Below are positions 17,998-25,493 of a DNA stretch of 64,000 nucleotides, one piece after another. Position numbers and translations under genes: made by a program. This stretch comes from an uncultured Clostridia bacterium (GTDB taxonomy: Bacteria; Bacillota; Clostridia; Christensenellales; Borkfalkiaceae). How positions within the stretch are numbered: the stretch's first letter is position 1; each line of letters begins with the position of its first letter. Location of the stretch: assembly GCA_947624445.1 (NCBI GenBank), contig CANQKF010000004.1:42244-106243 (forward strand), written 5' to 3'. Under the pieces are notes generated by a model. The model saw only the letters and a program-made list of their open reading frames with translations, was not told where the DNA came from and searched no databases.

Positions 17998-18026
17998 ATT
18001 TTACCAAATTGTCAAACGAATGTCAA
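17998..18026 (-). promoter_or_regulatory. Predicted S10 operon promoter
   Basis: On the minus strand TTGACA (18021-18026) and TAAAAT (17998-18003) with a 17-bp spacer. It gives a leader of about 250 nt before rpsJ. A second TTGACA at 18010-18015 has no partner -10. The 17741-18129 gap otherwise contains no gene. Confidence 0.65.
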
Positions 18027-18129
18027 CGGTTTTGCGGGGATTTTTTCCGAAAAATGCAAAACTTTTCGGCTTTTCCGGCGATTTTTTCGGTAATTTGCCC
18101 CCGCGCGCGGGAAAAAACCGCTTTTTCTT

Positions 18130-18699
18130 CTATCCGAGCCGCGCCGCGAGCGCCGCAAGGGTGCGCTCTCCCATCACGGGAAGGGCGCAGTTTCTGCCCG
18201 CCACGAGCGCAAACAGCCGCGCGAAGATCTCCTCCGCGTCCCCGCCGAGGAGCACTGCGCCCCGCGTGAGGATGGCTCCGTAGACCGCCTCGTCGTCGGC
18301 GTCGGGGGAGCGCAGCACGGCGCCGTAGCCGTATGCCGCGGCGTCTCCCTCTTCCACTTCCCCCGTCCGCGCCGCACAGAGCGCGCCGAAGCGGGTATAG
18401 TGGCGGTCGTCGTAGCGCACGCCGCCGAATTCGAGCAGTCTGGCCCCGCCGATGCGGATCCCCCGCGCCCCCTCTTTGGCCGCGACGCGCTTGATGAGCC
18501 CGAGGTCGTAGGGCGCGTTCCGCCCGTCCGCGCGCAACGTCCGCTCCACGATGCCCCGCTGCAACCGCTCGTGGACGCCGACGGGCGCGAGCACGGCCTC
18601 CCCCTCCTTCAGGGGAAGATCCGCGAGGTACCAATACACGCGATCCGCAAGATTGGGATCGGCGGAAAATCTGAGCGCGGCAAAATCATACATCGGCAT
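18130..18699 (-). CDS. Conserved-looking hypothetical protein
   Basis: A 189-residue soluble protein starting MPMYDFAALRFSADP. The first 50 residues (DRVYWYLADLPLKEGEAVLA then VGVHERLQRGIVE) resemble in style the N-terminal DNA-binding domain of PriA, but there is no helicase domain and I do not assign a function. It has its own divergent promoter (TTGTTT 18772-18777, TATAAT 18749-18754, 17-bp spacer) back to back with that of the thiamine transporter. The longer upstream frame runs antisense through the riboswitch and is rejected. Confidence 0.6.
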   Translation of the reverse strand: MPMYDFAALRFSADPNLADRVYWYLADLPLKEGEAVLAPVGVHERLQRGIVERTLRADGRNAPYDLGLIKRVAAKEGARGIRIGGARLLEFGGVRYDDRHYTRFGALCAARTGEVEEGDAAAYGYGAVLRSPDADDEAVYGAILTRGAVLLGGDAEEIFARLFALVAGRNCALPVMGERTLAALAARLG

Positions 18700-18777
18700 A
18701 CGCCACCGGCGGGACGCAAATTTCGGGAGGACCCCCGCGTCTTTGATGATTATACACCTTTTTTTGCGAAAAAACAA

Positions 18778-18806
18778 TTGACTTCGCGCAAAAAACGCGC
18801 TATACT
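18778..18806 (+). promoter_or_regulatory. Promoter of the TPP riboswitch-thiT unit
   Basis: TTGACT (18778-18783) and TATACT (18801-18806) with a 17-bp spacer, about 15 nt before the riboswitch. It abuts the divergent promoter of the 18130-18699 gene. Confidence 0.65.
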
Positions 18807-18822
18807 TGAGAAAAAGTGCATA

Positions 18823-18900
18823 TCCGTCGTGGGTGCCCCGCAAGGGGCTGAGATGATACCATTGGAATCGGGCAAGGTCATGCTTGGACGAAAGAACGGT
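18823..18900 (+). ncRNA. TPP riboswitch (THI element)
   Basis: The THI-box core is present: GGGTGCCCCGCAAGGGGCTGAGATGATACC, closely matching the conserved GGGGUGCC...GGCUGAGA...AUACC order, then GGAATCGGGCAAGGTCATGC and ACGAAAGAACGG, with CCGT/ACGG closing P1. It is followed by an intrinsic terminator and then a ThiT-family transporter, exactly the expected context. Binding of thiamine pyrophosphate should reduce downstream expression. Confidence 0.92.
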
Positions 18901-18908
18901 TGAAGGTT

Positions 18909-18940
18909 TCCGCCTGCGATTTTTTCGCGGGCGGTTTTTC
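18909..18940 (+). terminator. Riboswitch expression-platform terminator
   Basis: CCGCCTGCG and CGCGGGCGG pair around a T-rich loop and are followed by TTTTT. Located between the TPP aptamer and thiT, so ligand-dependent transcription termination is the likely mechanism. Confidence 0.8.
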
Positions 18941-18976
18941 ATTCGGGGCGGGGCGCACGAAATTTCGGAGGTTTTT

Positions 18977-20104
18977 ATGTTTCTATCCCTGCTCGATACC
19001 ACATGGTATCCCGTGCGCTTCGATTCGCCGATGAACATCCTGCGCGGCGTCGCCTTCTGGCTGACGGTCGCGCTCGCCCTCGGCGTCCTCGTCGCCGCCC
19101 TCGCCGTCAAGGGCAACGCGCGCAAAAAACTGCTGAAGGCCGCGCTGATCTGCGCGATCTTCTACGCCGTCGCCCTCGGCATCGCCTTCCTCGTGATGAC
19201 TTTCGTCACCGACGGCATCGAAGCTCTGCTCTTCGTGCCCCTGCTCATCATGCTCGTGTGCGCGGCGGGCTGCCTCGCCCTTCTGCTCCTGCGGCACGAC
19301 TTCATCGCGAAGATCTCCGCGGGCGCCGTGATGGGCGCGGCCGCGATCGGGCTGTTTCTCTGCCTCGCCGTGCGCTATTCCTCGGGCGTCTCCGCCGATC
19401 TCAACGGCGTCACCAAGGAGGACGTGAAGGAGCTCTGGCTGTACCTCTCCGCCGCCCTGCTCATCGCCGCCGTCGTCGCGGGCGCCTTCCTCTTCGACCG
19501 TGAAAAGCGGGACTACGGTGCAAAATCTCTCTCGTATGCCTCCGTCGCGATCGCGATGAGTTTCGCCCTCTCCTTCATCCGCATCGTGCGCATGCCGCAG
19601 GGCGGCTCGATCACCGTGGCTTCCCTCCTGCCCCTCATGATCTACTCCTACATGTTCGGGACGCGCAGAGGGGTCGCGGCGGGCGCCGTCTACGGCGTTT
19701 TGCAGGCCTTCCAGGACCTCTACATCCTGCACCCCGCGCAGTTCCTCCTCGACTACCCCATCGCTTTCGCCTGCATCGGCTTCGCGGGGATGTTCGCCAA
19801 GACCAAAGCCCTCAAAAAGGCGCCGCAAGTGCAGTTCGCCCTCGGCGCCGTGATCGCGGGGCTGCTGCGCTTCCTCGCCCACTTCCTCTCGGGCTGCTTC
19901 GCCTTCGGCGCCTACGCGCCCGCAGGCACCCCCGTGTGGCTCTACAGCCTCACCTACCAGGCGGGTTACGTGCTGCCCGACCTCGCGATCGCAGTGGCCG
20001 TCGGCATCTTCGTGTTCTGTTCGCCCTCGTTTGTGAAGCTCGCAAGGCGCTTCCATAGCGAAAAAAAGACCACATCCCCCGACCAATCGCCCGAACAGGC
20101 CTGA
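18977..20104 (+). CDS. thiT: Thiamine transporter ThiT (ECF S-component) with an extra N-terminal membrane domain
   Basis: The C-terminal half (about 183-360) is a ThiT-type S-component: ASVAIAMSFALSFIRIVRMP, then GGSITVASLLPLMIYSYMFG and the LYSLTYQAGYVLPDLAIAVAV end. S-components work with a shared EcfAA'T module, which is not in this window. ThiT is normally about 180-200 residues; this protein has 375. The first 180 residues hold about five further hydrophobic helices (near 23-46, 55-79, 84-104, 108-130 and 152-172) of unknown role. The start at 18977 follows GGAGG. A TPP riboswitch upstream supports the thiamine assignment. Confidence 0.88.
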   Translation: MFLSLLDTTWYPVRFDSPMNILRGVAFWLTVALALGVLVAALAVKGNARKKLLKAALICAIFYAVALGIAFLVMTFVTDGIEALLFVPLLIMLVCAAGCLALLLLRHDFIAKISAGAVMGAAAIGLFLCLAVRYSSGVSADLNGVTKEDVKELWLYLSAALLIAAVVAGAFLFDREKRDYGAKSLSYASVAIAMSFALSFIRIVRMPQGGSITVASLLPLMIYSYMFGTRRGVAAGAVYGVLQAFQDLYILHPAQFLLDYPIAFACIGFAGMFAKTKALKKAPQVQFALGAVIAGLLRFLAHFLSGCFAFGAYAPAGTPVWLYSLTYQAGYVLPDLAIAVAVGIFVFCSPSFVKLARRFHSEKKTTSPDQSPEQA

Positions 20105-20110
20105 ACGCAG

Positions 20111-20142
20111 AAAAAAAGTCGGCAAAAGTGCCGACTTTTTTT
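20111..20142 (+). terminator. Intrinsic terminator after thiT
   Basis: AAAAAAAGTCGGC-AAAAG-TGCCGACTTTTTTT, a near-perfect stem with a long T-run six bases past the thiT stop. Confidence 0.92.
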
Positions 20143-20152
20143 GCGCAAACGC

Positions 20153-20201
20153 TTGACAAGTATACTTGGCAGTGGTATGATGTGAATGCCAAGCAAACTT
20201 G
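20153..20201 (+). promoter_or_regulatory. Promoter with two CAAG-N4-CTTG operator half-palindromes
   Basis: TTGACA (20153-20158) and TATGAT (20176-20181) with a 17-bp spacer. The inverted repeat CAAGTATACTTG (20157-20168) overlaps the -35 end and CAAGCAAACTTG (20190-20201) lies just past the -10. Their centres are 33 bp apart, about three helical turns. The downstream gene pair includes an HTH repressor, so autoregulation through these sites is likely. Confidence 0.7.
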
Positions 20202-20217
20202 GCAAGGAGGTATGACG

Positions 20218-20613
20218 ATGGAAGAAAAGCAAACAGAGCTTCCCGAAATGCAAACCGAGGCGCAGGAGCTCTCGCGGGAAGAAGTCCTCTCGCGGGCGCG
20301 GACCGAGAACGCGAAAAACGGAGACGAGCGGCAGCGCTCGCAGATGCAGTGGGCGAACTATGCGGGGTTCATCGCCACGGAGTTTGCCTGCATTATCATC
20401 ATGTTCTCCAAAATCTTTACGGGGAACGAGTTCTCGCCCGAGTTCTTCTGCATCATGTTTACGGGCGTAGCGGCGCAGAATATCGTGCAGGCATGCGTAA
20501 ACAAGAACAAGAAGACGAAGGTCGTCTTTATCGTCTGTGCCGCCCTCATTACGGCGGCTACGGCCGTCTATTGGGTCTTCTGGATCCTCGGGCTGTGCGG
20601 GATCGACCTTTGA
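20218..20613 (+). CDS. DUF6442-like small membrane protein
   Basis: A 131-residue protein with an acidic N-terminus (SREEVLSRARTENAKNGDERQ) and about three hydrophobic segments (roughly 50-66, 75-92 and 100-125). The order, an EEVL-RAR-EN-GDE motif followed by small helices, matches the DUF6442 family that often accompanies a small HTH regulator in Clostridia; function unknown. Start 20218 is preferred over 20212 because AAGGAGG is 7 nt from it and 1 nt from the other. The HTH gene starts 7 nt after its stop. Confidence 0.75.
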   Translation: MEEKQTELPEMQTEAQELSREEVLSRARTENAKNGDERQRSQMQWANYAGFIATEFACIIIMFSKIFTGNEFSPEFFCIMFTGVAAQNIVQACVNKNKKTKVVFIVCAALITAATAVYWVFWILGLCGIDL

Positions 20614-20620
20614 GGCGGTT

Positions 20621-20827
20621 ATGGACGAGAAATTGGTATTACACAACAGACTCAAGGAGTTCCGTGCGGAGAAGGGCATCTCGCAGGGGGAGCTCGCGGC
20701 CATGGTGGGCGTCTCGCGCAATACGATCAGCTCGATCGAGACGGGGCAGTATTGCCCGACGGCGAAGCTCGCGCTCATCCTCTGCGTCGCCCTCGATAAG
20801 CGCTTCGAAGAGATCTTTTATTTTTAG
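20621..20827 (+). CDS. XRE/Cro-type helix-turn-helix regulator
   Basis: A 68-residue DNA-binding protein. The HTH is at about 15-45: EFRAEKGISQGELAAMVGVS followed by RNTISSIETGQ, then a short helical end. It belongs to the minimal YozG-like transcriptional regulators. Translationally linked to the DUF6442 gene, and likely to bind the CAAG-N4-CTTG sites at the shared promoter. Confidence 0.88.
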   Translation: MDEKLVLHNRLKEFRAEKGISQGELAAMVGVSRNTISSIETGQYCPTAKLALILCVALDKRFEEIFYF

Positions 20828-20926
20828 GATACACCCCCCGTCCGTCACGGCCGCACCCCATAAATTGTCATGTCGAGCGTAGTCGAGACATCTCTACTTT
20901 GTCATGTCGCCCGACGCGCAGCGGCG

Positions 20927-21126
20927 CACGAAGTGCGAAGTAAGGATCCCGAAGTACGGAGTCCGTTTTCCAACATCGACCAGCGGGATTCTTCGGGGGC
21001 TGCGCCCCCTCTGAATGACACGGAGAGCGGGTCGGTTTTGAATGCGCCCGCGCGAAAGGACGGGCGTTTCCCCCCACCACCGCTGCGCAGAGCCTCCCCC
21101 CAGCGGGGGTCGGCCTTGGAAGTCGT
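20927..21126 (+). repeat. Dispersed intergenic repeat, family D, copy 1
   Basis: About 200 nt including GAAGTGCGAAGTAAGGATCC, GGGATTCTTCGGGGGC and TGCGCCCCCTCTGAATGACA. An inverted copy lies at 60421-60600. It contains a strong GGGGGC-TGC-GCCCCC hairpin. The flanking 20828-20926 includes a CCCCCCGTCCGTCACGGCC stretch related to 29245-29281 and a TCATGTCG duplication. The 493-nt gap holds no gene. Confidence 0.8.
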
Positions 21127-21128
21127 CA

Positions 21129-21240
21129 CCGTTAAACTGCGGAGAAGCAAGCAGAACGAGGAGCGCGCGGCTTCCCGAAGGGAGCGTACTCTTTTGTACG
21201 TGACCAAGGGAAACGTAAGCGCAACGAAGTTATGCGCCGC
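21129..21240 (+). repeat. Dispersed intergenic repeat, families B and C
   Basis: Begins with CCGTTAAACTGCGGAGAAGC, identical to 5935-5954. It continues with GAGGAGCGCGCGGCTTCCCG, GTACGTGACCAAGGG and AAGCGC blocks that align with 44890-44985. No reading frame is convincing. Confidence 0.65.
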
Positions 21241-21276
21241 TTATCCGTAGTTCGCCTTTACGTAGTCCAAACAAGC

Positions 21277-21306
21277 AAAAAAGCACCCACGGGGGTGCTT
21301 TTTTCT
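21277..21306 (-). terminator. Intrinsic terminator after rseP
   Basis: AAAAAAGCACCC-AC-GGGGGTGCTTTTTT, readable in both directions and 15 nt past the rseP stop on the minus strand. Closes the pyrH-to-rseP unit. Confidence 0.88.
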
Positions 21307-21320
21307 TGCTTTTTATGCTT

Positions 21321-22607
21321 TTATATGAATTGAAGGATGTCCACGAGGATCGCAAATCCCAACAGCAACACAAACCCGACGGCGTGGATGATCGCCTCCA
21401 CCTTGCGCGAAATGGGCTTGCCGCGCACCCACTCGATGGCGGTGAACACCACCTTGCTCCCATCGAGCGCGGGGATGGGCAAAAGGTTGAACACGGCGAG
21501 ATTGACGCCGATATAAGAGGCGATCTCGAGGAAGTTTTGCACCCCCGAGACGGCGATCTCGGAGGTCATTTTGATCGTCGTGACGGGTCCGCCGAGGGCG
21601 TTGATCCCCAGCCGCCCCGTGAGCAGTTCGCCGATCACGCGGAAGATCGACCCCGCGATCTTGAACGAATAGACGAAGGAGTGCCCGATCGTCCCGAAGA
21701 AGCCGAAGTGGTAAGAAGTCGAGGAGAGCATGTAATATTTGCCGTCCTCGAGCTCCTCGATGCCGATGCCGAGGGCCCCCCACACGCCCGTGAAATCCGA
21801 GCTGTTCTTCACGGAGACCTCTCCCCGCAGCATGATCTCGATCTCCTCCTCCTTCCTGCTGCCGTCCGCCTGCACGCGGGAGACGCGGAACTTCACGATC
21901 TCCCCCTGCTTCTTGTGGTTGATGGCGCGGGTGAGGTCGGTCGTGAGATAGAGGTCCTTGCCGTTCGCGCGGAGCAGGATATCGCCCGCCCGGAAGGAAT
22001 ACGCGGCGGGATAGTCCTCCGAAGTCTCCGCGCCGCGCACGATGAGCATGCTCTGCCCGTAGCACGACATCATGATGAGGATGAGCACGAGCGCGAGGAG
22101 ATAGTTCATGAACGCCCCCGCGATGAGCACGAGGATGCGCTTCCACGGCGCCATCTCGGTGAATTTTCCGCCCTGCGGCACCGCTGCGGGAGCCTCCGAA
22201 GAAGGCGCGGCGGGCTGCGGCGCGGCTTGCGCGGGCTTCGAGTCCCCTTCCGCTTCGGGCGCAGCGCCCCCTTCGGCCGCCTGCGTTTCGGGGAAGGGAT
22301 CGGCGGTTGAGGGGGGGACGTCCCCATTTATTTCGGGTTCTTCGTCGAGCCCGTCCTCCCCCGCGAAGGCGCAGTAGCCTCCGAGCGGAAAGACGCGCAC
22401 GGCAAACAGTTCGCCCGTCTTTTTGCTCCTGTGCTTGAAGATCGCGGGGCCGAAGCCCACGGAAAACTCGTCGATGCGGAACTTCAGAAGTTTTCCGACG
22501 ACGTAGTGCCCGAATTCATGAATTGTGACCATGGCGAGCAGGATGAGGATCGCCAGCACGACGCCGAGCGCGACCCTCCAGCCGTTTGCCAAAAGTTCAT
22601 ATGCCAT
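21321..22607 (-). CDS. rseP: Site-2 protease, RseP/RasP-type zinc metalloprotease
   Basis: Intramembrane protease of 428 residues that cleaves transmembrane substrates such as anti-sigma factors and signal peptide remnants. The zinc motif HEFGH is at 30-34 within the first helix. A PDZ-like region follows (FRAGDILLRANGKDLYLTTDL), and the C-terminal metal motif LLPIPALDGSK is present. An Ala/Pro/Glu-rich linker of about 60 residues (roughly 95-155) is inserted before WKRILVLIAGAFMNY. It overlaps dxr by 11 nt, as in many Bacillota. Confidence 0.95.
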   Translation of the reverse strand: MAYELLANGWRVALGVVLAILILLAMVTIHEFGHYVVGKLLKFRIDEFSVGFGPAIFKHRSKKTGELFAVRVFPLGGYCAFAGEDGLDEEPEINGDVPPSTADPFPETQAAEGGAAPEAEGDSKPAQAAPQPAAPSSEAPAAVPQGGKFTEMAPWKRILVLIAGAFMNYLLALVLILIMMSCYGQSMLIVRGAETSEDYPAAYSFRAGDILLRANGKDLYLTTDLTRAINHKKQGEIVKFRVSRVQADGSRKEEEIEIMLRGEVSVKNSSDFTGVWGALGIGIEELEDGKYYMLSSTSYHFGFFGTIGHSFVYSFKIAGSIFRVIGELLTGRLGINALGGPVTTIKMTSEIAVSGVQNFLEIASYIGVNLAVFNLLPIPALDGSKVVFTAIEWVRGKPISRKVEAIIHAVGFVLLLGFAILVDILQFI

Positions 22608-23691
22608 AGATGGATTTCCTTGCTGTCTCTCTCGCTTTGCGGTCGGCTTCGGCGAGGTCGGAATAGGTCTCCGCCGCCCCCTGCGGGAGACGGGAGAGCG
22701 TGTCCTCGATAGTTTCCGCGATGCCGCAAAATCCTATTCTCCCCGAAAGGAAGGCGCGCACCGCCTCCTCCGCCGCCGCGTTAAGCACCGTGGGGCGGTC
22801 TCCCCCCGCGATCCCCGCCGCGCGCGCGAGCCCGAAGCAGGGAAAGCGTTCCTCGGGGAGGCGTTCGAAGTGCAGGGCGCCGAGCGACGCGAGATCGAGC
22901 TGGGGCGCACAGGGGAGCCGCTCGGGATAGGTGAGCGCGAGCTGGATGGGCACCCGCATATCGGGATAGCCGAGCTGGGCGAGCATGGCGCCGTCCTCGA
23001 AGGCGACGAGCGAATGCACGACGCTTTCGGGGTGCACGACCGCCCCGATCTGCGAAAAATCGACACCGTAGAGCCACTTCGCCTCGATGATCTCATAGCC
23101 CTTGTTGAGGAGGGTGGCGCTGTCGACGGTCACCTTCGGCCCCATCTTCCACGTCGGGTGGCGCAGGGCGTCCTCCGCGGTGACGCGGGCGAGCTCGGCG
23201 GGCGAAAGACGCAGGAAGGGCCCCCCGCTTGCCGTGAGGATGATGCGGGAAAACTTCGCGTCGCGGCGGAAGCCGAGCGCCTGGAAGATCGCCGAATGCT
23301 CGCTGTCGACGGGGATGAGCGCACAGCCCCGCTCTCTCGCTTTGCGGGTGACGAGCGCCCCGCCGCAGACGAGGGACTCCTTGTTCGCGAGGGCGACGGG
23401 TTTGCCCGCTTCGATCGCGGCGAGCGTGTATTTCAGCCCCGCAAAGCCCCCCGCCGCGACAAAGGCGAGGTCGGCCTCCGCAAAGATCTCGGCGAGTTGT
23501 TCCTCCGAGAGGGGCGCTTCGTCGGCGCAAACCGCCGTGCGGGGGCGGAACTCCTCGCGCTGTGCAGAGAGCAGCCGCCCGTCGCTTCCGCAGACGAGCG
23601 CAGAGATCTCAAACCGTTCGGGATGGGCGCGAACGACGTCGAGCGTCTGCCGCCCGATGCTCCCCGTGCAGCCGATGAGCGCGATCTTCAT
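22597..23691 (-). CDS. dxr: 1-deoxy-D-xylulose 5-phosphate reductoisomerase
   Basis: Second step of the MEP isoprenoid pathway, making 2-C-methyl-D-erythritol 4-phosphate with NADPH. It has 364 residues, with the Rossmann motif GCTGSIGRQTLDVV at the N-terminus, metal/substrate motifs PVDSEHSAIFQ and TASGGPF, and NKGYEIIEAKWL. It lies between cdsA and rseP, the standard Bacillota order. Confidence 0.97.
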   Translation of the reverse strand: MKIALIGCTGSIGRQTLDVVRAHPERFEISALVCGSDGRLLSAQREEFRPRTAVCADEAPLSEEQLAEIFAEADLAFVAAGGFAGLKYTLAAIEAGKPVALANKESLVCGGALVTRKARERGCALIPVDSEHSAIFQALGFRRDAKFSRIILTASGGPFLRLSPAELARVTAEDALRHPTWKMGPKVTVDSATLLNKGYEIIEAKWLYGVDFSQIGAVVHPESVVHSLVAFEDGAMLAQLGYPDMRVPIQLALTYPERLPCAPQLDLASLGALHFERLPEERFPCFGLARAAGIAGGDRPTVLNAAAEEAVRAFLSGRIGFCGIAETIEDTLSRLPQGAAETYSDLAEADRKARETARKSIYGI

Positions 23692-23702
23692 ATGCTTTCT
23701 CC

Positions 23703-23734
23703 AAAAAGCGCGCCCGCCGCGGCAGACGCGCTTT
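23703..23734 (-). terminator. Hairpin with U-tract in the cdsA-dxr gap
   Basis: On the minus strand AAAGCGCG and CGCGCTTT form an 8-bp stem with a GC-rich loop, followed by TTTTT, just upstream of dxr. It could act as a partial terminator that lowers dxr-rseP expression relative to cdsA. Confidence 0.55.
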
Positions 23735-23757
23735 CCTGCAATTTTATTCTATGCGGG

Positions 23758-24801
23758 CTAACCCACGATCATGATCTTTGCGACGAGCACGAGGCAGACG
23801 ATAAGCCCCGCGTAGAGGGCGCTGTCGATGCGGTCGAGAATGCCGCCGTGCCCGGGCAGGATCTTGCCCATATCCTTGATGCCGAGCTTGCGCTTCACGG
23901 CGCTCTCCACGAGGTCGCCGAACTGCGAGAAGGCGGAGGCGACGATCCCGAGCGCCACGAAGAAGCTGAAATTCACGGGCGTGAAGGCGACGTCGCGGAT
24001 GATCTGCGCCGTCGCGCCCACGTTGTCGAGCTGCATGATGCCGTAGTAGAGGAAGAAGATCGCCACCGAGCCGATCGCCCCGCCGAGCAGCCCGCCGAAG
24101 CCGCCGATGAGCGTCTTTTGGGGGGAGATGTTGGGGGCGAGCTTCTTTGGCAGCTTCTTGCTGAAGAACAGCCCGAAGAAGTAGGCAAAGGCGTCCGCGA
24201 AGGGCGCAATCACAAAGACGAGCATCAGCGCGAGCTCCGAATAGCTCTCGAGATGGTTGCAGACCTCGAGCACCAAAAGGAAGAACGAGGGATAGATGTA
24301 GCAGAGCAGGGCATAGCCCGTCGTCTCGAGGGTGACGTTCTTATGCGCAAAGACGAGCATCGCGAAGAGCACCGAGACGCCCGCCATGAACATGGCGAAG
24401 GTGATGTGCAGCGAGTAGTTGCGCCCCGAGAGCTTTTTCCACGTCTCGAGATCGGTGATGCCCCCATCGGGCAGGGTGGCGTGCAGAACATCCTGGAAAA
24501 CGTAGTCCGAGACGGCATAGGTGATGATGACGATCGTGGAAAAGACCAATACCGCCCCCTTCTGGCTGATGTGGAGCTTGTCGTCGAACGCGCGGAGCAT
24601 CTCGAACGTCCCGATCACGGACATAAAGAGAATGAGCGCGTCGAAAAAGAGGTCACTCACAAAGATTTTTAACACAAAAAAGGCGACGAGCACGAGCACA
24701 TACACCGCGCCCGTGATGCAGCGCAGCGCAAGATTGTTCATGCCTTTCTTGGGTTGTGTCGCGCCCTCTCCGGGCGCCGCATGCGGTCGGTTTTCTTCCA
24801 T
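23758..24801 (-). CDS. cdsA: Phosphatidate cytidylyltransferase
   Basis: Makes CDP-diacylglycerol from phosphatidate and CTP at the membrane. It has 347 residues and about eight hydrophobic segments. The C-terminal signature region LGIKDMGKILPGHGGILDRIDS is present. It has an N-terminal hydrophilic tail of about 20 residues and is somewhat longer than the usual 260-300. It lies 5 nt after uppS. Confidence 0.95.
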   Translation of the reverse strand: MEENRPHAAPGEGATQPKKGMNNLALRCITGAVYVLVLVAFFVLKIFVSDLFFDALILFMSVIGTFEMLRAFDDKLHISQKGAVLVFSTIVIITYAVSDYVFQDVLHATLPDGGITDLETWKKLSGRNYSLHITFAMFMAGVSVLFAMLVFAHKNVTLETTGYALLCYIYPSFFLLVLEVCNHLESYSELALMLVFVIAPFADAFAYFFGLFFSKKLPKKLAPNISPQKTLIGGFGGLLGGAIGSVAIFFLYYGIMQLDNVGATAQIIRDVAFTPVNFSFFVALGIVASAFSQFGDLVESAVKRKLGIKDMGKILPGHGGILDRIDSALYAGLIVCLVLVAKIMIVG

Positions 24802-24806
24802 GGCTT

Positions 24807-25493
24807 TTATTCCTGCGGACGTAAGGTCCCAAATTTTCTGTCCCGCCGCGCATACTCTTTCAGCGCGCGGTCAAAGTCCTCGTCGGTAAAATCGGGGAAG
24901 TATTTCTGTGAAAAGAGCAGTTCGGCATACGCCGCTTCGAAGAGGAGGAAATTGGAGAGACGGATCTCCCTGCCCGTGCGGATGATGAGGTCGGGCAGCG
25001 GCAGACCGCCCGTCGAGAGCAGGCGGGAGAATTCCGCTTCGTCCACCTTCCGCCCCAAATCCACCGCGCGGTTGCAGGCAGCGACGATATCCTGCCGCGC
25101 GCCGTAGCCGAGGGCGAGGACGAGCGTCGCCCGCGTCCCCTCCTTGGTGCGCTCCACGCCGCTGCGCGCAGACGCCGCGAGGTCCTCCGGGAGCAGCGAG
25201 AGATCGCCGATGATCGATAGACGTACCCCCTCTTTCTGCATTGCGCCGATCTCTTTCGCGAAGAATTCGGAAAAGAGGGAGAAGAGGGATCCGAGCTCCT
25301 CCTTGGGGCGTTTCAAGTTTTCCGTGGAGAGGGCGTAGAAGGTGCAATAGGGAATTCCGCATGCAAAGACATGCCGTGCGAGCGCCGTCATGCGCTTGTA
25401 GCCCGCACGGTGCCCCGCGCTGCGCGGCAGCAACCTTGCCTTCGCCCAGCGCCCGTTTCCGTCCATGATGAAGGCGACGTGCTTGGGAAGCAT
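24807..25493 (-). CDS. uppS: Undecaprenyl diphosphate synthase (cis-prenyltransferase)
   Basis: Condenses isopentenyl diphosphate units onto farnesyl diphosphate to give the cell-wall lipid carrier. It has 228 residues, with the catalytic Asp in FIMDGNGRWAKAR (D11) and the C-terminal LIIRTGREIRLSNFLLFE block. Its ATG overlaps the frr stop by one base. Confidence 0.97.
   Translation of the reverse strand: MLPKHVAFIMDGNGRWAKARLLPRSAGHRAGYKRMTALARHVFACGIPYCTFYALSTENLKRPKEELGSLFSLFSEFFAKEIGAMQKEGVRLSIIGDLSLLPEDLAASARSGVERTKEGTRATLVLALGYGARQDIVAACNRAVDLGRKVDEAEFSRLLSTGGLPLPDLIIRTGREIRLSNFLLFEAAYAELLFSQKYFPDFTDEDFDRALKEYARRDRKFGTLRPQE

Noticed and set aside
18130..19125. Extended 331-residue version of the minus-strand hypothetical protein
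   Set aside because: The upstream part runs antisense through a TPP riboswitch and its terminator and has no ribosome binding site; the protein-like region begins at 18699.
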